A DNA stretch of 64,000 nt from JAITMY01 sp031553765 (GCA_031553765.1 JAVBKY010000003.1:496001-560000), one strand, 5' to 3'. Positions 44,062 through 52,789 are shown, numbered from the stretch's first letter. Made by a program: numbers and translations. Notes: a model not told the origin generated them from the sequence alone.

Positions 44062-44535
44062 ATGAAGATAAGCAAAACCAACGCTGCGCGCTTGTTAGAC
44101 AAGGCAAACATTGCTTACGACCTTATCCCCTATTTGGTAGACGAGGGCGACCTAAGCGCTGTGCACGTAGCCGAACAGCTGGGCGAGGATGTAACGCAGG
44201 TGTTCAAAACGCTTGTGCTAAAGGGCGATAAAATCGGCTACTTTGTGTGCGTTATTCCCGGTGCCGACGAGGTAGATTTGAAAAAAGCGGCCAAGGTTTC
44301 GGGGAATAAAAGCTGCGAAATGATTCCTATGAAAGAGCTGCTGTCCATAACGGGCTACATTCGCGGAGCCTGCTCCCCCATTGGCATGAAGAAGCATTTT
44401 CCCACCTATATTCACAGCACTTGCCAAAACTTCGACCGCATTTACGTAAGTGCAGGACAACGTGGATTGCAAATTCACATCAACCCAACGGACTTAGTAA
44501 GAGAGGTAAGAGCAGAAGTAGCGGAGTTAGTATAG
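44062..44535 (+). CDS. YbaK/EbsC-family aminoacyl-tRNA deacylase
   Basis: 157 residues, single YbaK domain. The VFKTLVLKGD segment, with the catalytic lysine region, and RGACSPIGMKK loop are as in Cys-tRNA(Pro) deacylase YbaK. It should clear mischarged Cys-tRNA(Pro). It is the second gene of a likely operon with the MFS transporter, with no obvious functional link. The start ATG is 10 bases after the stop of the previous gene. Confidence 0.9.
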   Translation: MKISKTNAARLLDKANIAYDLIPYLVDEGDLSAVHVAEQLGEDVTQVFKTLVLKGDKIGYFVCVIPGADEVDLKKAAKVSGNKSCEMIPMKELLSITGYIRGACSPIGMKKHFPTYIHSTCQNFDRIYVSAGQRGLQIHINPTDLVREVRAEVAELV

Positions 44536-44536
44536 G

Positions 44537-44544
44537 TAACTTTG
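44537..44544 (+). promoter_or_regulatory. Putative -7 box TAACTTTG for the OsmC gene
   Basis: Perfect TAnnTTTG starting two bases after the ybaK stop and 45 bases before the ATG at 44589. Confidence 0.55.
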
Positions 44545-44588
44545 TGCAGCTATAACTATATTTACGTTTCACTATAAAGCCCAAAGTC

Positions 44589-45059
44589 ATGAAAGAACTT
44601 TCCTACAACCTTCTTACCATTACGTGGAACGGTGATATGCGCACCAACGCACCCAACTACCGCCAGTACACGCGTAGCCACATTGTGTCGGTAAACGGGA
44701 AACCCGATATCCCCGCGTCTTCCGACCCCGCGTTTCGTGGTGATGCCACCATGTACAACCCCGAAGAGCTGCTTATGGCATCGCTTTCCAGCTGCCACAT
44801 GCTGTGGTTTCTTTCCTACTGCGTGGCCAGCGAAGTGGTGGTAGTTTCGTACCAAGATAAACCTGTAGGTAAAATGGTTATAGAGGACAATGGTAGTGGG
44901 CAATTCACACAAATTACGCTACAACCCACGGTTACTGTTGCCGAGGAATCAATGCTGGAAAAGTTGGAGGGATTGCACCACAAGGCACATGAGGTGTGCT
45001 TTATTGCGAACTCGCTAAATTTTGAGGTGAAAATCGAAGGCCGCGGAAAGGCGGGGTAA
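44589..45059 (+). CDS. OsmC-family peroxiredoxin-like protein
   Basis: 156 residues. The two redox cysteines of OsmC/Ohr proteins are visible: the first in LMASLSSCHM and the second in HEVCFIANSLN. They reduce organic hydroperoxides in this family. The ADPxxxGDATMYNPEELL stretch binds near the site. It has its own -7 box and is followed by a family A repeat before the convergent holB. A general hydroperoxide role is inferred. Confidence 0.9.
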   Translation: MKELSYNLLTITWNGDMRTNAPNYRQYTRSHIVSVNGKPDIPASSDPAFRGDATMYNPEELLMASLSSCHMLWFLSYCVASEVVVVSYQDKPVGKMVIEDNGSGQFTQITLQPTVTVAEESMLEKLEGLHHKAHEVCFIANSLNFEVKIEGRGKAG

Positions 45060-45065
45060 GACATT

Positions 45066-45151
45066 TCTCACGCAAAGACGCAAAATCGCAGAGAGCTAAA
45101 ATGAGAATTTATTCTTGTGTTTTCTTTGCGGCTCTGCGTCTTTGCGTGAGG
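45066..45151. repeat. Inverted repeat, family A (copy 4)
   Basis: TTCTCACGCAAAGACGCAAA is answered by CTGCGTCTTTGCGTGAGG. It lies between convergent osmC and holB and may act as a bidirectional terminator. Confidence 0.8.
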
Positions 45152-45152
45152 T

Positions 45153-46298
45153 TTATTTCTTCAGCGGAACTATCAGCTTCACCAGCTTCAGTGCAAGGTC
45201 GGTGAAAATGATTTTGGCGTTACCGTTTTGCCCCAAGTGCTGCAAGGCAAGGTTAAACTCCTCGTATAGCCTAAAAATATTATCAGGATTGATAAAGGGC
45301 GAGAACTTCTTGCTGAAATCCGCTTCCTCTCCCGCTAAGTAAACGGCTTCATTTACCTGCTGATTGAGAATAAAATTCTCGCGAATCATTCTTTCCGCGT
45401 AAAGCAAAAAATTCTTTTGTCGCTCACGTCCCTGCGCCGCCATTTCCTCAGCCCACTGCAGTAGCAAAATTACATTCTCCGCTTTGCTGGCGTAACTCAG
45501 CCGCACGAGTTGCACAAACTGCTCAAAGTAGTCACGCTTTTCATCGCTTTGGCTGGCCATGCGACGTGCTTCTACTACGCTGCCTCCTGCCAAATGCGCT
45601 AAGGCTAACGCTTCACTCTGCTGCAGAGAATATTCCTGCATTAGCATAGCAGCCAACGACTCATCGTCTACGGGTGGAACGCTCACCAGCTGCGTGCGCG
45701 ACAGGATGGTTTTAAGCATTTGTCCCGAATTTTCGGCAACAAGCAAAAAGAGCGTTTGCGCGGGTGGTTCTTCAATAAGCTTCAGCAGCTTGTTTGCCGC
45801 CACAGCATTCATGCGCTCAGGCAACCACACCAACATTATCTTAAACTTACCCTCATACGCCTTTAGCGTAAGCTTACGCATAATCAATTCGGCCTCGTAC
45901 TTGCTTATGTTGCCCTGCTTATTATCCATCCCCAGCAACTCGTACCAACCTGCCTCGGTAATGTAGGGGTTACGCTTCAACTCTTCGCGCCACTGCGTGA
46001 TGAACATATCGCTCACCGGATTTTTTTCGCTGGGCTTAGTTGAATTTACGGGAAAAGCAAAGTGCAAATCGGGATGCGAAAGGTGCTGCATTTTATGGCA
46101 AGCGCCACACACGCCACAGGCATCATTTTCGCCGGGATTTTCGCACATTACGTACTGCGCGTAGGCAAGCGACAACGCCATAGAACCTGTGCCCTCCTTG
46201 CCCAGAAACAGCTGTGCATGGCTCACTCGCCCCTCACGCACCGCGCGAATGAGCTTACTCTTTAACTCGGTATGACCTATGACTTGGGAAAATAACAC
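45153..46298 (-). CDS. holB: DNA polymerase III subunit delta'
   Basis: 381 residues, AAA+ clamp-loader subunit. A zinc-finger set of four cysteines (C-x8-C-x2-C-x2-C in CENPGENDACGVCGAC, near residues 52-67) and a degenerate P-loop GKEGTGSM are typical of delta'. The sensor motif region FLLVAENSGQML precedes the second half. It helps load the beta sliding clamp. The window does not carry dnaX or holA. It is 106 bases downstream of the GNAT gene on the same strand, with an AT-rich inverted repeat between. Confidence 0.92.
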   Translation of the reverse strand: MLFSQVIGHTELKSKLIRAVREGRVSHAQLFLGKEGTGSMALSLAYAQYVMCENPGENDACGVCGACHKMQHLSHPDLHFAFPVNSTKPSEKNPVSDMFITQWREELKRNPYITEAGWYELLGMDNKQGNISKYEAELIMRKLTLKAYEGKFKIMLVWLPERMNAVAANKLLKLIEEPPAQTLFLLVAENSGQMLKTILSRTQLVSVPPVDDESLAAMLMQEYSLQQSEALALAHLAGGSVVEARRMASQSDEKRDYFEQFVQLVRLSYASKAENVILLLQWAEEMAAQGRERQKNFLLYAERMIRENFILNQQVNEAVYLAGEEADFSKKFSPFINPDNIFRLYEEFNLALQHLGQNGNAKIIFTDLALKLVKLIVPLKK

Positions 46299-46306
46299 CT
46301 TTACTT

Positions 46307-46400
46307 ATTTACAAATTATCAATTGACGATTTACCATTTAAAAGACCACAACAAATTTACCAATTGCCTTTCAATTGTCAATGGTAAATTGTAAAATGGT
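46307..46400. repeat. AT-rich inverted repeat, family E (copy upstream of holB)
   Basis: TATCAATTGACGATTTACCA is answered by TGTCAATGGTAAATTGTAAA. The same family occurs near 24.1 kb. Confidence 0.6.
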
Positions 46401-46404
46401 CAAT

Positions 46405-47598
46405 TTATTTCATCCTCACGCACCTCTTAAATTCCTTCTCCTGCTTTTCTTTATCAAACAAAAGGCGGTAGGTAGCATGAGTTTTATACGCCGTAGCCCC
46501 CAGCTGTTGCTGAAAGCGCATCATTACGGGATTGAAATCGCCTACCCATGTAAGATCTAAATCTTTATACGGAAAACCCTCGGCAAAAGCCACCTTGGCA
46601 AATTCCATAGCCAGCGCGCCCTCCACGCCATGCCCCTGAAACTCGGGCACAATGCCAAACACCAAACCCATAGCACGGGTACAAACTTTCTTCACCCTCA
46701 ACAAATACCAAAAGCGAAGCATTTTCACAAGGTTCATTTTTCCATCACCAATGCGGCGTATCACCTCGTTAATTTCAGGAATTTGAATATAAAAACCTAT
46801 GGGTTCGCCATCATGGTAGGCAAACAAAATCAAGCGATGATCAATAATTGGTTTTATAGCTGCAAGCTCGGCACGTGCTTGCGCAACAGTCATAGGTTCT
46901 ACGCCGGAGTGGTGTATCCATGCACGGTTGTACACCGAACGAAAATCTTCGGCAAAATTATCCAACTCGCGGCTACTGGTATGCTTAAAGGTGTAGCGAG
47001 GATTAGCAAAAACACGATCGGCCTTCTCACGAATAGCATCCGATACGCCATCCATAGACACCGAACGCAGGTATGAATACTGGTAAAAGTAGTTTTTGAA
47101 ACCGTAACCCTCAAACAAATCTTTATAGTACGTTGGGTTGTAGTTCATGCCATACGATGGCGGCGTAAAGCCATCCACCAGCAATCCCCACCAACGCTCA
47201 CGTCCACCAAGATTCACAGGTCCATCCATAGCCTGCATGCCACGCACCTCGAGCCACTGGCGGCACACGTCGAATAGCTTAAAGGCAACCTCACGATCGT
47301 TGATGCTATCAAAAAATCCCACACCACCCGTGGGTTGCTCATTAAGGTACGCTGTTTTGGGGTTAACAAAAGCCGCTATGCGACCAACCACAACACCATT
47401 CTCATCCTGTAGCATAAAGCGCACTGCTTCCCCTCCCTGCTGCAACAGCTTGTTTTTTTCGTAACAAAAAACATTCTCCACATCGCTATCCAGCGGGTGA
47501 ATATAGTTTGCATCATCGGCATACAGCACCTTTGGAAAATCCAAAAATGCTTGCACCTGCCGCCTGCCGATAACTTTTATGAGGGAATACTGACTCAA
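46405..47598 (-). CDS. Large GNAT-like protein (YghO-like)
   Basis: 397 residues, cytoplasmic. FxDFPKVLYADDANYIHPLD near the start and AMDGPVNLGGRERWWGLLVDGF near residue 145 fit a family of GNAT-fold proteins close to E. coli YghO, distinct from small GNATs. EFQGHGVEGALAMEFAKVA at about residue 320 is the acetyl-CoA-type loop. Substrate unknown. It has its own promoter box at 47654 and is upstream of holB. Confidence 0.75.
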   Translation of the reverse strand: MSQYSLIKVIGRRQVQAFLDFPKVLYADDANYIHPLDSDVENVFCYEKNKLLQQGGEAVRFMLQDENGVVVGRIAAFVNPKTAYLNEQPTGGVGFFDSINDREVAFKLFDVCRQWLEVRGMQAMDGPVNLGGRERWWGLLVDGFTPPSYGMNYNPTYYKDLFEGYGFKNYFYQYSYLRSVSMDGVSDAIREKADRVFANPRYTFKHTSSRELDNFAEDFRSVYNRAWIHHSGVEPMTVAQARAELAAIKPIIDHRLILFAYHDGEPIGFYIQIPEINEVIRRIGDGKMNLVKMLRFWYLLRVKKVCTRAMGLVFGIVPEFQGHGVEGALAMEFAKVAFAEGFPYKDLDLTWVGDFNPVMMRFQQQLGATAYKTHATYRLLFDKEKQEKEFKRCVRMK

Positions 47599-47653
47599 TG
47601 AACAATGAATAATTGACAGTGGACAACTTAATCGTCAATGCAAATTGTAGGAA

Positions 47654-47661
47654 CAAATATA
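47654..47661 (-). promoter_or_regulatory. Putative -7 box TATATTTG for the GNAT-like gene
   Basis: Minus-strand TATATTTG 55 bases before the ATG at 47598; the leader carries AT-rich repeat sequence. Confidence 0.55.
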
Positions 47662-47690
47662 GTGAATTTTCGGAGGCGCAGGGCAAACAA

Positions 47691-47726
47691 AAACCCTAAC
47701 AGGGTTTAGAACTCCTGTTAGGGTTA
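47691..47726 (-). terminator. Terminator of the DUF3826 gene
   Basis: AACCCTAACAGG and CCTGTTAGGGTT form a 12-bp stem; on the minus strand it is followed by TTTTGTTT. It stops transcription of the DUF3826 gene. Confidence 0.8.
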
Positions 47727-47791
47727 GTCCACGGGATCAAATAAGGTAATAAGATTTTTGAATATTTTCGGGATATGATTTTCTACTAAGA

Positions 47792-48424
47792 TTACTTACC
47801 TTTCTTCTTCTTCAACCCATCTACATACTCCTTGTAAATCTTTTTCCAGTTACGGTCGTTTTGGTAAAGAAATAGTTCTATTTTGGTTTTGTGGTATTTG
47901 AAAACAGTCGAAATCAACTCCATATTTTTGTAGTCAATGGCCTCCTCACGCGCCAACTTCAACTCTTGCATAATGTAGGCTTCCTCGTCGGCGGTCATGT
48001 TGGGAATAATTTCCTTGTAGGCCTTCATGGTAAATGCCACCTTACCTATAGTGTACTTGTCCAGGATTTGGTCCACCTGCTCCTCGGTCAAATCCTCACG
48101 CAAACCCGCCATCAGGTTGGTATGCACATCCGCAGGAATAGTGGACGAAACAATAAATTGACGCTCCGTTTTGTTCAACCTACTGCCCGATATGGGATTT
48201 ATTCCCTCGGGGGTTTCGGTGTAAGGATGCGCGTTGTGAAAATCGCGCACAGCGCTAAGGTGTGCTGTAATAACTACCGTGAGGCGCTGCTCCTTATCGG
48301 TATCGTTAAGGTTAAGCGACGACACCCATTCGCGGGCTTTTTTCTCAAGGTCGGCATTGGGGTTTTCTTGCGCAAAAGCATTCGCACAAAGCACAAGGCA
48401 AAGGACAACAAGGATTTTTTTCAT
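47792..48424 (-). CDS. DUF3826 exported protein
   Basis: 210 residues. A signal peptide (about residues 1-18, ending AFAQ) is followed by an acidic helical protein. RLTVVITAHLSAVRDFHNAH and KYTIGKVAFTMKAYKEIIPNMTADEEAYI are characteristic of DUF3826, a Bacteroidota-specific family of unknown role. The protein ends in a basic KKKKGK tail. It is probably monocistronic, with a promoter box at 48490 and its own terminator. Confidence 0.85.
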   Translation of the reverse strand: MKKILVVLCLVLCANAFAQENPNADLEKKAREWVSSLNLNDTDKEQRLTVVITAHLSAVRDFHNAHPYTETPEGINPISGSRLNKTERQFIVSSTIPADVHTNLMAGLREDLTEEQVDQILDKYTIGKVAFTMKAYKEIIPNMTADEEAYIMQELKLAREEAIDYKNMELISTVFKYHKTKIELFLYQNDRNWKKIYKEYVDGLKKKKGK

Positions 48425-48489
48425 AATAAAGATTTCTTGACGGATTTAATGGAGTTAATAAAGCAAGCAAAAAAACATGTAAATCCTGT

Positions 48490-48497
48490 CAAAGTTA
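48490..48497 (-). promoter_or_regulatory. Putative -7 box TAACTTTG for the DUF3826 gene
   Basis: Minus-strand TAACTTTG 65 bases before the ATG at 48424. Confidence 0.45.
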
Positions 48498-48558
48498 TAA
48501 AAAATATGTGTTTATCCGCGACAAGGTTCGTGTTTTCTGTGTGCCTTGTTTTTTGTAT

Positions 48559-48566
48559 TATATTTG
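48559..48566 (+). promoter_or_regulatory. Putative -7 box TATATTTG for the GT9 gene
   Basis: Plus-strand TATATTTG ending eight bases before the ATG at 48575, so the mRNA is likely leaderless or nearly so. Confidence 0.5.
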
Positions 48567-48574
48567 TACTCTGT

Positions 48575-49549
48575 ATGAAAATCCTAATTATTCAAACGGC
48601 CTTCATTGGCGATGTAATACTTGCCACGCCACTTATTGAAAAGTTACACCGCCACTTCCCCAGCGCGCAGCTGGACGTAATGCTGCGTGCGGGTAACGAG
48701 GGGCTGCTTGTGGGTAATCCGCATGTGAGTAAGCTATGGATTTGGGATAAAAAACAGGGTAAGTATAAGTCGCTTTTTGCACTGCTGAAAAAAGTGCGCA
48801 CCGAAAAGTACGACCTGCTGATTAATCTGCAGCGCTTTGCCTCAACGGGTATTTTTACCGCTTTAGCCGGGGCAAAAAATACGGTTGGGTTTGATAAAAA
48901 TCCTCTTTCTTTTCTTTTTGGAAAAAAAGTAAAACACGAAATAGGCAACGGCATGCACGAGGTGCAGCGTAACCTGCAGCTTATTGCTCACTTTACCAGC
49001 ACGGAGTTCGAAGCGCCAAAGTTGTATCCTCAACCTGCCGACTACGAGCGTGTAGCAGAGTACAAAGTTAAGCCCTACATCACCATTTCACCCACCTCGG
49101 TGTGGTTTACCAAACAACTTCCAAACCAAAAATGGAACGAGTTTATATCACTGGTTGACAAAAGTTTAAATATATATCTTTTGGGAGGAAAATCTGACCG
49201 CGAGGCTTGTGAGCAGCTGGTGCAAATGACCAATGGACGCGCTGTAAATCTTGCTGGTGAGTTTTCATTTTTGCAAAGCGCGGCTCTCATGCGCGATGCC
49301 GCTATGAACTACGTAAACGATTCGGCGCCGCAGCACATGGCATCGGCCATGAACGCGCCCACCGTAGCCGTATTTTGCAGCACCATTCCCGCATTTGGGT
49401 TTGGACCACTATCACAAAATTCTCGCGTGGTGGAAATAGAGGAAGAACTTGACTGTCGCCCCTGCGGATTACACGGTTACAAGGCTTGCCCCAAGGGCCA
49501 CTTCAAGTGCGCCTACGATATTGATGTAGGAAAAATGTTGCCGCACTAA
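48575..49549 (+). CDS. GT9-family heptosyltransferase-like glycosyltransferase
   Basis: 324 residues from the ATG at 48575. The longer frame upstream is antisense to the DUF3826 gene and is rejected. The N-terminal ILIIQTAFIGDVILATPLIEKL and the C-terminal VNDSAPQHMASAMNAPTVAVF are GT9 signatures (WaaC/WaaF-like). These enzymes add heptose or similar sugars to the lipid A core using ADP-heptose. A Cys-rich C-terminal stretch (CRPCGLHGYKACPKGHFKC) is common in GT9 members. The acceptor sugar is not decided, and no other LPS gene is adjacent. Confidence 0.9.
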   Translation: MKILIIQTAFIGDVILATPLIEKLHRHFPSAQLDVMLRAGNEGLLVGNPHVSKLWIWDKKQGKYKSLFALLKKVRTEKYDLLINLQRFASTGIFTALAGAKNTVGFDKNPLSFLFGKKVKHEIGNGMHEVQRNLQLIAHFTSTEFEAPKLYPQPADYERVAEYKVKPYITISPTSVWFTKQLPNQKWNEFISLVDKSLNIYLLGGKSDREACEQLVQMTNGRAVNLAGEFSFLQSAALMRDAAMNYVNDSAPQHMASAMNAPTVAVFCSTIPAFGFGPLSQNSRVVEIEEELDCRPCGLHGYKACPKGHFKCAYDIDVGKMLPH

Positions 49550-49595
49550 ATTTATCATCCACGAATTAGACGAACTTTGTTTCGTGAACAACCTC

Positions 49596-50594
49596 CTACC
49601 TCGGATTATACCCCGAATCTTCCAAAATTTTCCGGTAATCATTATTTCTCATCAGCGCGTCAAGCGTTGCGTCGGTACGCTTCATGTACTGTTGCACTAT
49701 TCTGTAACCAAGCCAATTAGCAGCCCTTCCTGGCGCCTCGCGTGAGAATTCCTGCGTAAACGGTCTTTCCTGCGTAAACTTAGCAATAGTAAAAGGATGG
49801 CTGCTGAATAGCAGCTTGTTTTCTATCAGGTGCAGCCACATGTAACCTTCGTTACTTTCGCACGAAACGAGCTGCCCCTTTGTAAAGCCAAAAATGCTTG
49901 TGTCAGCCTCGGCGGGAAGCATTTGTTTTGCAAAATAAAACAGCTTACCCTCCCACACTATGTAACTAAGTAAATCATCCTGCGCTGATTGAAGCGGATA
50001 TTTACCCTCCGCCAAAGCATGCATTACATCACTTAAAATCTTGTTAGGGTACATGTTACACGCCACATACTTGTAAAATCCAAGTTGGGTATACAACTCA
50101 TAATCGGCACCCAAATACTTATCCAAGCCTATACCAATAACTCCATCCATCAACATAATAGATTGATTAAATCCTGATACGTAGGCTATTACTTGTGGTA
50201 TGCTATCACTGGGAAACTCCAACTTGTAGTGCTTAAACGCCTCGGTTAGCTGTTCGCTAAGTTTCTCTACATCAGGAAATATCTCCTGCGTAGCATCGTA
50301 GCTTTCCACTACTACCTCATTTGTCAAAAAATCACGTAGGTGCTCCAAAAAATCCGCGTCCACAGGGTTGCCAATATCAATAATGCCCTCACAGTAAAGC
50401 GTAAAGAACTCCCCATATTTTTGCTGTAAAACTGGTAATTGCTCCTTTAAACTATCGGGATTGAGTGCAAACAAATCACGGTCAAACCGCTGTACCTCAA
50501 CGGTTAAATCTATTTTACTCAGCTTTGCTCGGTCGCACTGGCAACCAACGCAAACGATTAATAATAAGGTTATTAAAAAAATTAAATTTTTCAT
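49596..50594 (-). CDS. gldB: Gliding-motility lipoprotein GldB-like
   Basis: 332 residues. The signal ends VCVGC-Q, a lipobox. The mature protein contains IDLTVEVQRFDRDLF, LYCEGIIDIG, FDxxYVSGFNQSIML-like and IGLDKYLGADY patterns typical of GldB, an essential outer-membrane-associated gliding component in Flavobacterium. No other gld gene is in the window, and GldB-type proteins also occur in non-gliding Bacteroidota. Motility is therefore not implied. Confidence 0.85.
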   Translation of the reverse strand: MKNLIFLITLLLIVCVGCQCDRAKLSKIDLTVEVQRFDRDLFALNPDSLKEQLPVLQQKYGEFFTLYCEGIIDIGNPVDADFLEHLRDFLTNEVVVESYDATQEIFPDVEKLSEQLTEAFKHYKLEFPSDSIPQVIAYVSGFNQSIMLMDGVIGIGLDKYLGADYELYTQLGFYKYVACNMYPNKILSDVMHALAEGKYPLQSAQDDLLSYIVWEGKLFYFAKQMLPAEADTSIFGFTKGQLVSCESNEGYMWLHLIENKLLFSSHPFTIAKFTQERPFTQEFSREAPGRAANWLGYRIVQQYMKRTDATLDALMRNNDYRKILEDSGYNPR

Positions 50595-50630
50595 TAGTGT
50601 GATTCGAAAAAATATGTGTTTCTTTTACTT

Positions 50631-50662
50631 TTCTCTCTGCGTCTTTGCGACTTCGCGTGAAA
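50631..50662. repeat. Family A repeat, single arm
   Basis: TCTCTGCGTCTTTGCGACTT then CGCGTGAAAA is the right-arm type of the family A repeats, without a matching left arm. It lies in the leader of the gldB gene. Confidence 0.6.
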
Positions 50663-50670
50663 ACTCTCCA

Positions 50671-50678
50671 CAAAAATA
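50671..50678 (-). promoter_or_regulatory. Putative -7 box TATTTTTG for gldB
   Basis: Minus-strand TATTTTTG 76 bases before the gldB ATG; the family A arm is in the leader. Confidence 0.45.
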
Positions 50679-50730
50679 CCCATTTTTCATAAAAACCATG
50701 ATAAAAACCCGCTATCCCGATATAAAATGC

Positions 50731-50738
50731 TAAATTTG
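50731..50738 (+). promoter_or_regulatory. Putative -7 box TAAATTTG for mutA
   Basis: Perfect TAnnTTTG 107 bases before the mutA ATG. Confidence 0.5.
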
Positions 50739-50750
50739 TGCGGCAAAATC

Positions 50751-50810
50751 AAAAAGTCGTAAGTATTTTCTTGACTGTCGACTTGCAAGCTGACGACTGT
50801 AGACTTTTTT
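50751..50810. repeat. Repeat-like stem in the mutA leader
   Basis: AAAAAGTC and GACTTTTT enclose a stretch with GTCGTAAG, GACTTGCAAGC and GACGAC units. It looks like one more intergenic repeat rather than a cobalamin riboswitch, which would be longer and contain a B12 box. Confidence 0.5.
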
Positions 50811-50845
50811 ATCATTAACAATTTATCATTAATCACTAAATAGTT

Positions 50846-52780
50846 ATGTCTAACAAAAAGTTATTTACCGAATTTCCGCCCGTCTCAACCGAGCAGTGGG
50901 AAGAGGTGATTACCAAAGACCTCAAGGGTGCCGACTACGAAAAAAGGTTGGTGTGGAAAACCGCTGAGGGAATTGCCGTACGTCCCTACTACCGCGCCGA
51001 AGACCTGAAGCGCGTGCAGCACATGGATACTCAAGTGGGACACTTCCCCTATGTACGCGGCAGAAAAAACGACAACAACTGGCTCGTTCGTCAGCACTAC
51101 TGCGCTTGCGCCGACAAGAAAAGGGCCAATGCCCAAGCCTTGGACGGCATGATGAAGGGCGTGGATTCCATCTCCTTCTGCACCTGCGGTGCTCCTACCC
51201 AAGAGGAGTTTGACCAGCTGATGAAGGGCATTTATGCCGATGCTGTAGAGGTAAACTTTGTAGGCACAGGCTGCAAGTCATCGCTCGCCCTCATTGAGAT
51301 GATGACGGCTTACACCAAAAAAACCAACGCCAAGTTGGATAACGTATGCGGTTCAACAGGTTTTGACCCCCTCAAAAAGTTGACGCAAAAAGGACACTTC
51401 AACGAGCAGTCCTTTGAAAAAATCAAGAAGCAAATTGAAGCCGCTAAGGAATTGAAGCGCTGGCGCACCATTGGTGTTTCGGGCAGTACCATTCACAACG
51501 CAGGCGGCACCATTGTGCAGGAGCTGGCATTTGCCCTTGCCATGGGTAACGAATACTTGTCTCGCCTGACCGACATGGGAGTTGCTATAGACGAGGTGGC
51601 ACACCGCATAAAGTTTACTTTCTCGGTTGGCTCTACCTACTTTATGGAAATTGCAAAATTCCGCGCAGCTCGTTTGCTGTGGGCTAACGTTGTTAACGCC
51701 TACAAGCCTGAAAGGGAGTGCAGCGAGCGCATGAAAATTCACGCGGTAACCAGCGCATGGAACCAAACCGGCTACGATGCCTACGTGAACATGCTTCGCG
51801 GAACCACCGAGGCCATGAGTGCCGCCATTGCAGGCGTTGACTCACTGGAGGTACTTCCCTTCGACGCTGCTTTCCAGGCACCCGGTGAGTTCTCCAACCG
51901 CATTGCCCGCAACACGCAAATTCTGCTAAAGGAAGAGTCACACTTTGACCAAGTGGTTGACCCTGCCGCAGGTTCTTACTACATTGAAACGCTTACACAA
52001 AGCATTGCCGAAGAGGCATGGAAACTATTTAAACAGGTAGAAGAAAAGGGCGGATACGTTGCCGCGTTCAAGGCTGGATTTATTCAGGAGCAAGTAAAGA
52101 GCGCCGCGCAAAAGCGCGATAGCAATATTGCTACCCGCCGCGCCACTTTGCTTGGCACCAACCAGTTCCCCAACTTTACCGAATCCCTTAAAAAGGAAAC
52201 CCGCGAAGCACTGGCCAACGAAGGCGAATGCGCCTGCGGATGTGGCTGCGGAAGCACCTGCACCTGCTCCACCGAAAAGCAAGGCAGCACCTGTGGCTGT
52301 GGTTGCAGCAGCGATGCTAAGCCCGAGCAAATGGGTGAACCCCTGAAGCGCTACCGTGGCGCGCAAGCATTTGAGACTATGCGTATGAAAACCGAAAATA
52401 GCGGCAAGCAGCCGCAAGCGTTCATGCTTACTTTCGGTAACTTGGCCATGTGCCGCGCACGCGCTCAGTTCGCAAGCAACTTCTTTGCCGTAGCGGGCTT
52501 TAAGGTGGTTGATAACAACCGCTTTGAAACCATTGAGGAGGGTGTAAAGGCTGCCATTGCCGCTAAGGCTGAAATAGTAATTGCTTGCTCAAGCGACGAT
52601 GAGTACGCTGAAGCAGTTCCTCAAATTGCCGAGAAGTTGGGTAAAAACGGTATCCTTGTGGTAGCCGGCGATCCCGCTTGCAAGGCCGATTTGGAGGCCA
52701 AGGGTATTACGCACTTCGTTAACGTGAAGTCAAACGTGCTTGAAACCTTGAAGCAATATCAGTCTGAGTTAGGAATTTAA
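50846..52780 (+). CDS. mutA: Methylmalonyl-CoA mutase small (beta) subunit with a Cys-rich linker
   Basis: 644 residues, the non-catalytic partner of MutB in the B12-dependent interconversion of methylmalonyl-CoA and succinyl-CoA. A TIM barrel (about 1-450) is followed by a degenerate B12-type domain (about 515-644) lacking DxHxxG, as expected for the small chain. Between them residues 462-487 hold nine cysteines in 26 residues (C462, 464, 466, 468, 472, 474, 483, 485, 487), in a Gly/Ser/Thr context. The frame is continuous on both sides, so this is a real insertion with a possible metal site. The known family linker is shorter and has few Cys. Confidence 0.93.
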   Translation: MSNKKLFTEFPPVSTEQWEEVITKDLKGADYEKRLVWKTAEGIAVRPYYRAEDLKRVQHMDTQVGHFPYVRGRKNDNNWLVRQHYCACADKKRANAQALDGMMKGVDSISFCTCGAPTQEEFDQLMKGIYADAVEVNFVGTGCKSSLALIEMMTAYTKKTNAKLDNVCGSTGFDPLKKLTQKGHFNEQSFEKIKKQIEAAKELKRWRTIGVSGSTIHNAGGTIVQELAFALAMGNEYLSRLTDMGVAIDEVAHRIKFTFSVGSTYFMEIAKFRAARLLWANVVNAYKPERECSERMKIHAVTSAWNQTGYDAYVNMLRGTTEAMSAAIAGVDSLEVLPFDAAFQAPGEFSNRIARNTQILLKEESHFDQVVDPAAGSYYIETLTQSIAEEAWKLFKQVEEKGGYVAAFKAGFIQEQVKSAAQKRDSNIATRRATLLGTNQFPNFTESLKKETREALANEGECACGCGCGSTCTCSTEKQGSTCGCGCSSDAKPEQMGEPLKRYRGAQAFETMRMKTENSGKQPQAFMLTFGNLAMCRARAQFASNFFAVAGFKVVDNNRFETIEEGVKAAIAAKAEIVIACSSDDEYAEAVPQIAEKLGKNGILVVAGDPACKADLEAKGITHFVNVKSNVLETLKQYQSELGI

Positions 52781-52789
52781 TTTTAATTA

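Noticed and set aside
47891..48574. Long N-terminal extension of the GT9 gene
   Set aside because: It runs antisense through the DUF3826 gene; the GT9 fold starts at 48575 behind a promoter box.
50739..50845. Cobalamin riboswitch in front of mutA
   Set aside because: The leader is about 100 bases with a simple repeat-like stem and no B12-box pattern.
52229..52306. Cys-rich MutA stretch as a frameshift artefact
   Set aside because: The frame is the same before and after, and both flanks match the family.
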